Source of the DNA: Gemmiger sp. An194
GTDB lineage: Bacteria; Bacillota; Clostridia; Oscillospirales; Ruminococcaceae
DNA: 64,000 nt
Assembly (NCBI RefSeq): GCF_002160145.1
Contig: NZ_NFKA01000001.1
Coordinates: forward strand, 1 to 64,000
Direction of reading: 5' to 3'
The position numbers and the translations under genes were made by a program. This document shows, piece after piece, positions 9,615-17,893 of this stretch; within the stretch, counting starts at the first letter, position 1, and each line of letters opens with the position of its first letter. The notes beneath the pieces are model-generated. The model searched no databases. It saw only the letters and a list, made by a program, of their open reading frames with translations, and had not been told where the DNA came from.

Positions 9615-11531
9615 TCAGATTCCGTCGCCGTGCAGGAACCGGCGCAGACCGGCCTCGTCCAGCGGCATGGTGTAGTAAAAGCCCTGCAGGTAATCCGCGC
9701 CCAGATCGACCAGCTGCTGGGCCTGCTGGCGGCTTTCCACGCCCTGAGCGATCACCAGCTTGCCGCAGTCGTGCACGAAGTCGATCAGGTGGGCCAGCAG
9801 CCGGGGGTCCCGGGAAAGGCAGATGCGCATCACGTAGCGGTCCAGCTTCACGGCTCCCGCCTCCGGCAGGTCCAGAATGCGGGTCAGGTTGGAATGGCCC
9901 GCGCCGAAGTCGTCCACCGTGATGGCGGCTCCTGCGTCGAACAGCTGGCGGATCAGCCGGGGAACCCCGTCGTTCCGGCGCAGGCTGCGGCTCTCGGTGA
10001 GCTCAAAGGCCAGCCGGGAGCAGGGCACGCCCTTCTCCCGGGCCATGCGGATGAACCGGTCCGCCAGGTCCGGCTCCGCCAGCTGCAGCGGGCTCAGGTT
10101 GATGCTCACCCGCTCCACCCGGCTGAACAGCTCCGGGTCGGCAGCCATGGCCGCCAGCAGCGAATCGAAGATCACCTCGCCCATCCGCTCGGTCAGGCCG
10201 CAGCGCTCGGCAATGGGCACAAAGGCATCCGGGCCCAGCAGGCCCAGCTGCTCGTCGTCGATGCGGGGCAGCACCTCCAGCTGCACCGGCTTTCCGGTGC
10301 GGGCGTTCAGCACCGGCAGATAGCGCAGTGCAAAGCGCCCCCGCTCCAGCGCACCGGTCAAAGCGCGGCGCACCGCCAGAGTGCGCTGCAAGCGGGCCAG
10401 TGCCTGATCGTTCACCCACTGGGGAGCCGCATGGGACGGGCCGTCCGGCACGAACTTCTCCAGAAGGTCCAGCAGAAGCAGCGCCTGATCCAGGTCGGGC
10501 GCGCAGCGCAGGCCGTCCATCAGCAAGGCGGGCTGGGTCAGGGTAACGGTGGATTCCCCCAGCAGCCAGCCCTCGTTCAGCCCGGCGGCAAGCTCCGCCA
10601 TCTGGCTGCTGAAGCCCTCCCGGCTGCCCCGGCTGAATACCAAGAACCGGTCCGCCTGACTCAGAAAGAAGACGGTGCACCGGGGCAGCGCAGCCCGCAG
10701 CCGTGCTGCGGCCGGAGCCATCCAGGCGGTGGACTGGGCTGCACCCGCGTCGTTGGCGGGGGCGATGCGCAGAAAGGCCAGATTATAAGGCTTGCGGAAC
10801 TGGTAGCAGTCCCACAGGGTGTCCACCAGGGCCCGGTAGTTGGGGCAGCGGCTGGCGGTGTGGATCTGATTGCCCGGCAGCGGTGCGCCCAGCGCGGCGG
10901 GCAGCAGGGACAGCGCCACGAAAAACCAGAACAGCCGCACGCCGCCCACAGCCAGCTGCAGCGGCATGGCAGTCAGAACGAGTCCGGCCATGCAGGCGGC
11001 GCAGCGGCGGCCGGAGCCCGGCCGCGCCCCGCGCAGCCAGAAGCAGGCAAAGACCAGCAGCAGCCACCAGATCGCCAGCATGGGCAGATAGAGCGGACCA
11101 TCGGCAAAGCCGCCGCTGAGCGCGGGCCGGTACAGCAGCTCCAGCCAGGGGCTCAGCAGGGCGGCGGCGGTTCCGGCAAAGCACACCACACCGGTCAGCT
11201 GCATCATCCGGCGCAGCCGAGGACCGGGCGCCTTGGCTAGGAACAGCATGCCCAGCACAAAACAGGCGAAAAACAGATATTGGCTGATCAGCCAGACCAC
11301 CAGCAGCAGGTGGGCCACCCATCCGGGCACCCAGGACCAGGCCCCGGCGCGTACCGGAGTGGCCAGTACATCCAGCGCGGTGGCGGTCATGGCGCTGGCG
11401 AACAGCCGGTGCAAAGCGGTGCGGGTGAGGGTGTGAGCCCCCTGCCGCAGCAGGCAGATCAGGGCCAGCGCGGCCAGAAATACAAATCCGGCCATCTGAA
11501 AATAGATGTTGTAATGTACGAACGGTTCCAT
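9615..11531 (-). CDS. EAL domain protein with N-terminal membrane region (probable c-di-GMP phosphodiesterase)
   Basis: A 638-residue protein. Residues 1-220 hold about seven hydrophobic helices, residues about 240-390 an uncertain domain with no GGDEF motif, and residues about 400-638 an EAL domain. The EAL motif reads LEVLPR (E419 keeps the essential Glu). SINLSP, FELTES, TVDDFGAGHSN and VKLDR are present. In the AEGVE motif the first Glu is Gln (AQGVES), which may reduce activity. EAL domains hydrolyse c-di-GMP to pGpG. ATG at 11531 has GGGAGGT upstream. The gene starts 16 bases after the GGDEF gene, forming an operon of opposing enzymes. Whether it is active or a c-di-GMP sensor is uncertain. 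Confidence 0.85.
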   Translation of the reverse strand: MEPFVHYNIYFQMAGFVFLAALALICLLRQGAHTLTRTALHRLFASAMTATALDVLATPVRAGAWSWVPGWVAHLLLVVWLISQYLFFACFVLGMLFLAKAPGPRLRRMMQLTGVVCFAGTAAALLSPWLELLYRPALSGGFADGPLYLPMLAIWWLLLVFACFWLRGARPGSGRRCAACMAGLVLTAMPLQLAVGGVRLFWFFVALSLLPAALGAPLPGNQIHTASRCPNYRALVDTLWDCYQFRKPYNLAFLRIAPANDAGAAQSTAWMAPAAARLRAALPRCTVFFLSQADRFLVFSRGSREGFSSQMAELAAGLNEGWLLGESTVTLTQPALLMDGLRCAPDLDQALLLLDLLEKFVPDGPSHAAPQWVNDQALARLQRTLAVRRALTGALERGRFALRYLPVLNARTGKPVQLEVLPRIDDEQLGLLGPDAFVPIAERCGLTERMGEVIFDSLLAAMAADPELFSRVERVSINLSPLQLAEPDLADRFIRMAREKGVPCSRLAFELTESRSLRRNDGVPRLIRQLFDAGAAITVDDFGAGHSNLTRILDLPEAGAVKLDRYVMRICLSRDPRLLAHLIDFVHDCGKLVIAQGVESRQQAQQLVDLGADYLQGFYYTMPLDEAGLRRFLHGDGI

Positions 11532-11547
11532 GGCATACCTCCCGGGC

Positions 11548-13422
11548 TCAAAGCTTCCGCAGGCTGCGGGTGGATACCCAGCAGCCCCGGTTGCGCTTGG
11601 CGGTATAGAGGGCCACGTCCGCCTGCTGATAGGCCTGGTTCAGCGGTTCGGCGGCGGGGTCAAACAGGTGCACACCCACGCTCACGCCCACCGGAACACC
11701 CAACTCCAGCTTGCTGGCAAGGGCAGGCAGCCGGTCGCAGATGCGCCCGGCCAGTGCCTCGGCCTGGGCCCAGTCCGCGCCGGGCAGCAGCACAAGGAAC
11801 TCGTCGCCGCCCAGCCGCACCGGCATGCCGGGGGCGGGGGCCAGCTGCTCCAGCAGCCGTGCCACCTCCCGCAGCAGAACATCGCCCACGGGATGGCCCA
11901 GCATGTCGTTCACTTCCTTGAAGTGGTCCAGGTCCATCATCAAAAGGGCGGCGGTTTTGGGCGGGTCGGGCTGGGCCAGCAGTTCGTTTACCCGCACCCG
12001 CAGCCCACGCCGGTTGAACAGGTCGGTCAGCGGGTCCCGGTTGGCCCGCTGGCGCAGTTCGTCCTCCCGGCGGCGCTCCTCGGTGATGTCCTCAAAGGTC
12101 ACAATGGCATGGCTAGGGGCCTGACCCGGTATGAGCACGGCGGTCAGGGTCACCCGGGTCCAGCGGTATTCACTCTGGCCCGGCCAGCGCACCAGAAAAT
12201 CGCCCTGCACCGGTTCCTGCGTCTGGCGGATCTGATGAAACAGAGCCAGAAAGCCGGTGGAATGCTGGGGGGCCACCGTTCCGCTCTGCACCAGCAGGGC
12301 AGGTTCGGTGGGCGCAGAGGCTTTTTCGCCGGGCCGGGGCTCGGCGCAGGAAGCCATGGTATGATCGTGCAGGTCATAAATGAACAGGGTGATGGCGGTA
12401 TGCTGCAGAGCCATGGCCAGCAGCTGGTTGCTGGTGCGCAGAGAGTCCTCGGCCCGCTGCACCTGGCCTTCCCGCTGCCGGTGGTAGACCGCCAGCAGCA
12501 CCAGCATCACCACCGAGGCGGCAAGCATCTTCACCGCCATGAGCATCACGAGCCTGGTCTCCTGGGCATTGGTGGCCAGCAGGGCGCTCTGGGGCACATC
12601 CTGATACAGGTACCAGTTCTGGATGCCGGTGGGAACGCACAGCCAAGCCACCGCATCCTTATCGCTGCCGGCGGTGCCGAACTGCCCGGCTTCATTTTCG
12701 GGCAGGCTGCCCAGAATGTGGCCAACCTCGGTGTCCCAGAAGTTGTCGCTGTCCGTCAGCTGTCTTCGCAGATTGGGGCAGGCATAAACCAGCTTGCCGT
12801 CCGGCTGAAATACGGCCAGGCAGCTCTCGTCCGACAGGCCGTACAAGGTGAGCTCCTGTGCCAGCTGGTCCACCTCCAGCACCCCCAGCACGGCGCCGGT
12901 TACCGGCTGCTCGGGGCTTACACGCACCGGGACGTATACGTAGAACCGATCGTCCTTGTAAGTGCGGCTGGTGTATACGGCGGAATAGCCGCTCAGCCCT
13001 TGAAAGGCGCTGTCCAGAGCCTCTTCGCTGGACAGATCCAGCGAAAAACCCTGGGAGGAGATGGCCTGCTTATCCAGCGAGACAGCCCACATCTGGGCAA
13101 AGTCACTGCGCTGGAAGTATTCATCCAGCAGCTGGCGCACCTCGGCTTCGCTGCTGCCCTCGGGCAGACTGGCGATGGCGGTGGCCGCCCACTGCACATA
13201 ACTCAGCTGCCGTTCCAGATAGCTTTCCAGTGTGACGATGCTGGAGCGGGCGGTGTTTTGCAGGGGATCCTGGCTGGAGGCGATGGTGTAGCGGTTGAGC
13301 TGCAGGGTGAAGTCCAGCGCGCTGAATACCAGGGTCACGAACAGCAGTGTAAGGCCCAGAAGGGCAAGGCGAAGCTGCCGGACGGTGTGCATCCAGCGGC
13401 GAAAAACGGACAAATGTTTCAT
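11548..13422 (-). CDS. Membrane-bound diguanylate cyclase with extracellular sensor domain
   Basis: A 624-residue protein. A first transmembrane helix (about residues 18-38), a large extracytoplasmic region of dCACHE type (about 40-300), a second helix (about 302-325), a PAS-like stretch, and a C-terminal GGDEF domain (about 460-624) with intact RLGGDEF at about 536-542. The enzyme makes c-di-GMP from two GTP. The RxxD inhibitory site usually found just before GGDEF is absent, so product inhibition by that route is unlikely. ATG at 13422 is chosen because GAGGAG precedes it and the first helix follows; the frame extends about 70 codons further upstream without homology. It is first gene of the two-gene c-di-GMP operon. 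Confidence 0.87.
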   Translation of the reverse strand: MKHLSVFRRWMHTVRQLRLALLGLTLLFVTLVFSALDFTLQLNRYTIASSQDPLQNTARSSIVTLESYLERQLSYVQWAATAIASLPEGSSEAEVRQLLDEYFQRSDFAQMWAVSLDKQAISSQGFSLDLSSEEALDSAFQGLSGYSAVYTSRTYKDDRFYVYVPVRVSPEQPVTGAVLGVLEVDQLAQELTLYGLSDESCLAVFQPDGKLVYACPNLRRQLTDSDNFWDTEVGHILGSLPENEAGQFGTAGSDKDAVAWLCVPTGIQNWYLYQDVPQSALLATNAQETRLVMLMAVKMLAASVVMLVLLAVYHRQREGQVQRAEDSLRTSNQLLAMALQHTAITLFIYDLHDHTMASCAEPRPGEKASAPTEPALLVQSGTVAPQHSTGFLALFHQIRQTQEPVQGDFLVRWPGQSEYRWTRVTLTAVLIPGQAPSHAIVTFEDITEERRREDELRQRANRDPLTDLFNRRGLRVRVNELLAQPDPPKTAALLMMDLDHFKEVNDMLGHPVGDVLLREVARLLEQLAPAPGMPVRLGGDEFLVLLPGADWAQAEALAGRICDRLPALASKLELGVPVGVSVGVHLFDPAAEPLNQAYQQADVALYTAKRNRGCWVSTRSLRKL

Positions 13423-13512
13423 CAGAAGATCACTCCTCTGGAGCAGAGCAGAGCGGCGGCGTTCCGGAACGGGCAAAGCCGCTTTGCCCAAACTTTGGCT
13501 TTTCTGGTTAAA

Positions 13513-13541
13513 ATTATAGTAAAAAGCCGCCCGGTGCGCAA
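13513..13541 (-). promoter_or_regulatory. Promoter of the GGDEF-EAL operon
   Basis: On the minus strand: TTGCGC (13536-13541), 17 bases and TATAAT (13513-13518). The -35 hexamer is identical to that of the AGCS symporter promoter at 1802. Confidence 0.7.
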
Positions 13542-13882
13542 GCGTTAACCATACAATCCGCGCAGGAATTTTTCGGTTCGGGCCCGAAAAACGGTAAGAA
13601 ATGCCAAAGTAAGCTGTAAACATTGACAGGAACAATGTACTGTGGTAATGTAAAATAGCGAATGCCCATGCGCGTACGCGTATTTAATAAGTAAACGAGC
13701 AGGGGTAAGGCGAGACCGCGCGCAAAAGAATACCGGCCCGCCGCCCGCGGCAGCGATGCTTCGGCGCGGGTCAAAAGCGAACGCTGCCCGCGCGGCGCCG
13801 CTCCCGGCTGAGGGCGGCCTGTTTGCGGGCTCGGATTTTTTTGTGCAGTATAAACGCAGGCAGCGAAGGGCAAAAAGGAGCG
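13542..13882. other. Gene-free divergent intergenic region with long GC-rich leader
   Basis: About 340 bases without a convincing gene. A plus-strand promoter lies at 13623-13651. Its transcript would have a leader of about 225 bases containing GC-rich hairpins (notably CCGCCCGCGGCAGCG near 13740 with CGCTGCCCGCGCGG near 13789) and a run of seven T near 13840 after GCGGGCTCGG. This could be an attenuator, but I cannot match it to a known riboswitch. Confidence 0.4.
13623..13651 (+). promoter_or_regulatory. Probable promoter of YitT gene
   Basis: TTGACA (13623-13628, perfect), 17 bases, then TAATGT (13646-13651) preceded by TGg (extended -10). Confidence 0.6.
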
Positions 13883-14806
13883 ATGAGCGTGGAAAAACCA
13901 CACAACAAAGCCGGTAAGGGGCGGCAGCTGATCCCCTTTCGACTGGAACACATGAGCAGCCCCGGTGAATTTGCAAAATATGCATTTTTGTTGAATCTGG
14001 GCCTGTTCCTCACTGCGGCGGGCATCCACCTGTTCAAGACCCCCAACCACTTCGCCATGGGCGGCACCAGCGGTGTGTCCATCATCATGGCCACCCTGTG
14101 GCCGGGCATGAACGTGGGCGGGGCGCTGTTCATCATCAACGGCATCCTGGTTGCGCTGGGCATCATCTTCCTGGGCGTGAAGACCATGGGCGTGACCATC
14201 TATTCCTCGTTTGCCCTGTCGGCCTTCGTGAGTCTGCTGGAGAAGATCTACCCCATGAGCGCCCCCTTCACCAATGACACGCTGCTGGAGCTGTGCTTCG
14301 CGGTGGCCCTGCCCGCCGCGGGCAGCGCCATCGTGTTCAACGTGGGGGCCTCCACCGGCGGCACCGACATTGTGGCCATGATCCTCTCCAAATACACCAG
14401 CATGGAGATCGGCCGCGCGCTGCTCATCTCGGACCTGGCCATCGCGGCCTGGGCGGGCGGGCTGTACGGCATCGCCACCGGCCTTTACTGTGTGCTGGGC
14501 ACCTTTGCCAAGGCCTTCATGGTGGACAGCTTCATCGAGAGCCTGAACCAGCGCAAGGTGGTCACCGTGATCAGCAGCCACCCGGAGGATGTGAAGAACT
14601 TCATTCTGGAAAAGCTGCACCGAAGCGCCACGGTCTACACCGCCGAGGGTGCCTACACCGGCCAGTCCGAGCAGGTGTTCACCACCGTGCTCACCCGCCG
14701 GCAGGCGGTGCTGCTGCGCAACCATCTGCGCCGGGTGGACCCCAAGGCCTTCCTCACCATCGTGAATTCCTCCGAGATCGTGGGCAAGGGCTTCCGGGCG
14801 CTGTGA
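13883..14806 (+). CDS. YitT family membrane protein (DUF161/DUF2179)
   Basis: A 307-residue protein. After a polar N-terminus, five or six hydrophobic helices cover about residues 35-215; the conserved segments GIHLFKTPNHFAMGGTSG and NVGASTGGTDIVAMIL mark the YitT (DUF161) domain. A cytoplasmic DUF2179 domain follows (about 225-300: VVTVISSHPEDVKNFIL). Family members are abundant in Firmicutes and are of uncertain transport function. The ATG at 13883 follows AAAGGAG. It stands alone, with a long structured leader upstream and a separate operon downstream. Confidence 0.88.
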   Translation: MSVEKPHNKAGKGRQLIPFRLEHMSSPGEFAKYAFLLNLGLFLTAAGIHLFKTPNHFAMGGTSGVSIIMATLWPGMNVGGALFIINGILVALGIIFLGVKTMGVTIYSSFALSAFVSLLEKIYPMSAPFTNDTLLELCFAVALPAAGSAIVFNVGASTGGTDIVAMILSKYTSMEIGRALLISDLAIAAWAGGLYGIATGLYCVLGTFAKAFMVDSFIESLNQRKVVTVISSHPEDVKNFILEKLHRSATVYTAEGAYTGQSEQVFTTVLTRRQAVLLRNHLRRVDPKAFLTIVNSSEIVGKGFRAL

Positions 14807-14970
14807 GCAGGACATTGGCGCAACAATTCGTTCAAAATTGCGCGGTATGATATACACCGGAGCGCACCGCGCCGCTCCCATGCCGCCGGGGTGTTCTGCA
14901 GCCCCGGGCGGTCCGCATTGGTTTTTCGCGGGGGCGGGGCTCCCGTACAGCAAGAAGGAGTGTTTGATAC

Positions 14971-17889
14971 ATGCGGGTAGGCTTGGACATTGGTTCCACC
15001 ACCATCAAGTGCGTCGTGCTGGATGAGCACGATCAGGTCATCTACGATACATACGAGCGCCACGGCAGTCACATCACCGAAAAGGCCGGGGAGCTGCTGG
15101 CACGGCTTGCCAAAGAGCAGGTGCCCGGCGGCAAGGCATATCTGGCCATTTCCGGTTCCGCGGGCATGGGCCTGGCGGACGGCTGCGGCGTACCCTTCGT
15201 GCAGGAGGTGTTCGCCACCCGGGTGGCCGCCAAGCGGCTGGCCCCCCAGGCGGATGTGGTCATCGAGCTGGGCGGCGAGGACGCCAAGATCCTCTTCCTC
15301 TCCGGCGGCACCGAGGTGCGCATGAACGGCAGCTGTGCCGGCGGTACCGGCGCCTTCATCGACCAGATGGCCACCCTTTTGAAGATGAGCCCGGAGGAGC
15401 TGAACACCGCTGCCAGCCGGGCCGAGAAGACCTACACCATCGCCAGCCGGTGCGGCGTGTTCGCAAAAAGCGACATCCAGCCCCTGATCAACCAGGGCGC
15501 CGCCGCGGGCGACATCGCCGCCAGCATCTACCAGGCGGTGGTGAACCAGACCATCGCGGGTCTGGCGCAGGGCCGGCCCATTCAGGGCAACGTGCTGTAT
15601 CTGGGCGGTCCGCTCACCTTCAACAGCGAGCTGCGCCGAAGCTTTGACCAGACGCTGGAGCTCACCGGCCTGTGCCCGGACCACAGCCTGCACTTTGTGG
15701 CCATGGGCGCGGCCTTCTACGCGGACAAGGAGATGGACCTGGCCCAGGTGGCAAAGGCCATCGGCAGCATCCAGCAGGTGGGAGAATACACCAGCCAGCC
15801 GCCCCTGTTCGCCAATAAGCAGGAATACGAGGACTTCCACGCCCGCCACATGCGCGCCAGCGTGCCCCGCGTGCCCTTCGGCGCGGATGTGGGCCCGGTG
15901 CACATCGGCGTGGACTCCGGCTCCACCACCGTGAAGGTGGCCGTCATCGACGACAACGCGAATCTGCTGTTCACCGACTACCAGCCCAACCTGGGCAACC
16001 CGCTGCCCCTCATCCGCGAGGTGCTGCTCAAGCTGTACCAGAACCACCCCAATCTGGAGGTGGCCAGCGTCACCAGCACCGGCTACGGCGAGGAGCTGGT
16101 CAAGCACGCCTTCCGGGGCGATTTCGGCGTGGTGGAAACGGTGGCCCACTTCACCGCTGCCCGTCACTTCCTGCCGGATGTGGACTTCATCATCGACATC
16201 GGCGGCCAGGACATGAAGTGCTTCAAGATCGAGGACGGCGCCATCAGCGACATCTTCCTGAACGAGGCCTGCTCCAGCGGCTGCGGCAGCTTTCTGCAGA
16301 CCTTCGCCCAGGCGCTGGGCTACGATGTGAAGGAGTTCGCGGCTCTGGGCCTGTTCGCGGATAAGCCCGTGGACCTGGGCAGCCGCTGCACCGTGTTCAT
16401 GAACTCCAGCGTGAAGCAGGCCCAGAAGGACGGCGCGTCCATCCAGAACATCTCGGCGGGCCTGTCCATCAGCGTGGTCAAGAACGCCATCTACAAGGTC
16501 ATCCGTGCCGCCAGCCCCGAGGAGCTGGGCCGCCGCATCGTGGTGCAGGGCGGCACCTTCTACAACGAGGCTGTTCTGCGCGCCTTTGAAAAGGAGATGG
16601 GCGTGGAGGTGGTCCGGCCGGACATCGCCGGCCTGATGGGCGCCTTCGGCGCGGCGCTGCACGGCCGTTCCCTGGTGGAAAAGGGCCACAAGAGCAGCCT
16701 GCTCAGCCATCAGGAGCTGCTGGAATTCACCCAGAAGACCCAGAACGTGCAGTGCAACGGCTGCACCAACCACTGCCAGCTCACCGTGAGCACCTTCGCG
16801 GGCGGCCGCAAGCTCATCAGCGGCAACCGCTGCGAAAAGCCGGTCACCGGCAAGACCGCCGAGAACGACCTGAACCTGTATGCCTACAAGCAGAAGATGC
16901 TGGCTTCCTACAAGCCCGGCCCGTCGGTGCGGGGCACCATCGGCATCCCGCTGTGCCTGAACATGTATGAGCTGCTGCCCTTCTGGCATGCCTTCTTCAC
17001 CAGTCTGGGCTTCGCGGTGGTCACCAGCCCGGTATCCACCCGCGCCATGTACATCAAAGGCCAGGCCAGCATCCCCAGCGACACCGTCTGCTTCCCGGCA
17101 AAGCTGGCCCACGGCCACATCCGCGCGCTGGCAGACATGGGCGTGAAGACCATCTTCTATCCCTGCATGAGCTACAACATCGACGAACATCTGGGCGACA
17201 ACCACTACAACTGCCCGGTGGTGGCCTATTACCCGGAGGTGCTGGCGGTGAACTGCCCCGAGCTGGCAAACGTCACCTTCATCAACGAGTATGTGGGTCT
17301 GCACCGCCCGAAGGACTTCAAGAAGAAGATGTTCGAGATCCTGAACCGGTACTTCACCGGCATCAAGCGGGCCGAGGTGGAGCGCGCGGCCGACATGGGC
17401 TACGCGGAATACAACGCCCACATGCAGCGCCTGCGGGACAAGGGGGCCGAGATCATCGCCGCCGCCCGGGCCGAGGGCAAGCGCATCATGGTGCTGGCGG
17501 GCCGTCCCTACCATGTGGACCCGGAGGTCAACCACGGCATCGACGCGCTGCTGTGCCGTCACGGCGCAGCGGTGGTCACCGAGGACAGCGTGGCCTGGCA
17601 TGAGGAGAAATTCCCCACCACCGTGCTGAACCAGTGGACCTACCACTCCCGCCTGTACGCCGCCGCCAAATACTGCACCACCCAGAAGGATATGGATCTG
17701 GTGCAGCTGGTGAGCTTCGGCTGCGGCGTGGACGCCATCACCACCGACGAGACCCGCGAGATCCTGCACGAGGGCGGCAAGCTGTACACCCAGCTGAAGA
17801 TCGACGAGATCACCAACCTGGGCGCGGTGAACATCCGCATCCGCAGCCTGCTGGCCGCGCTGGACGAAAAAGAACGAAAGGGGGAATGA
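14971..17889 (+). CDS. 2-Hydroxyacyl-CoA dehydratase activase (BadF/BadG type, double ASKHA plus DUF2229)
   Basis: A 972-residue protein. Two ASKHA ATPase domains are repeated: GLDIGSTTIKC at the N-terminus (about 4-260) and GVDSGSTTVKV from about residue 312 (to 570). The second contains NEACSSGCGSFLQTF (about 431-445), the Cys-containing segment that in activases holds the [4Fe-4S] cluster at the dimer interface. The first copy has SCAGGTGAF near residue 122. A Cys-rich CNGCTNHC follows near residue 597, then a DUF2229 domain. Activases use ATP to inject an electron into 2-hydroxyacyl-CoA dehydratases. The partner dehydratase-like protein begins four bases downstream. In many Clostridia these parts form one chain of about 1,400 residues (family knowledge). 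The physiological substrate is unknown. Confidence 0.88.
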   Translation: MRVGLDIGSTTIKCVVLDEHDQVIYDTYERHGSHITEKAGELLARLAKEQVPGGKAYLAISGSAGMGLADGCGVPFVQEVFATRVAAKRLAPQADVVIELGGEDAKILFLSGGTEVRMNGSCAGGTGAFIDQMATLLKMSPEELNTAASRAEKTYTIASRCGVFAKSDIQPLINQGAAAGDIAASIYQAVVNQTIAGLAQGRPIQGNVLYLGGPLTFNSELRRSFDQTLELTGLCPDHSLHFVAMGAAFYADKEMDLAQVAKAIGSIQQVGEYTSQPPLFANKQEYEDFHARHMRASVPRVPFGADVGPVHIGVDSGSTTVKVAVIDDNANLLFTDYQPNLGNPLPLIREVLLKLYQNHPNLEVASVTSTGYGEELVKHAFRGDFGVVETVAHFTAARHFLPDVDFIIDIGGQDMKCFKIEDGAISDIFLNEACSSGCGSFLQTFAQALGYDVKEFAALGLFADKPVDLGSRCTVFMNSSVKQAQKDGASIQNISAGLSISVVKNAIYKVIRAASPEELGRRIVVQGGTFYNEAVLRAFEKEMGVEVVRPDIAGLMGAFGAALHGRSLVEKGHKSSLLSHQELLEFTQKTQNVQCNGCTNHCQLTVSTFAGGRKLISGNRCEKPVTGKTAENDLNLYAYKQKMLASYKPGPSVRGTIGIPLCLNMYELLPFWHAFFTSLGFAVVTSPVSTRAMYIKGQASIPSDTVCFPAKLAHGHIRALADMGVKTIFYPCMSYNIDEHLGDNHYNCPVVAYYPEVLAVNCPELANVTFINEYVGLHRPKDFKKKMFEILNRYFTGIKRAEVERAADMGYAEYNAHMQRLRDKGAEIIAAARAEGKRIMVLAGRPYHVDPEVNHGIDALLCRHGAAVVTEDSVAWHEEKFPTTVLNQWTYHSRLYAAAKYCTTQKDMDLVQLVSFGCGVDAITTDETREILHEGGKLYTQLKIDEITNLGAVNIRIRSLLAALDEKERKGE

Positions 17890-17893
17890 CCCA

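Noticed and set aside
13545-13985. Small minus-strand open frame upstream of the GGDEF gene
   Set aside because: It overlaps two promoters and the YitT start; no RBS or family.
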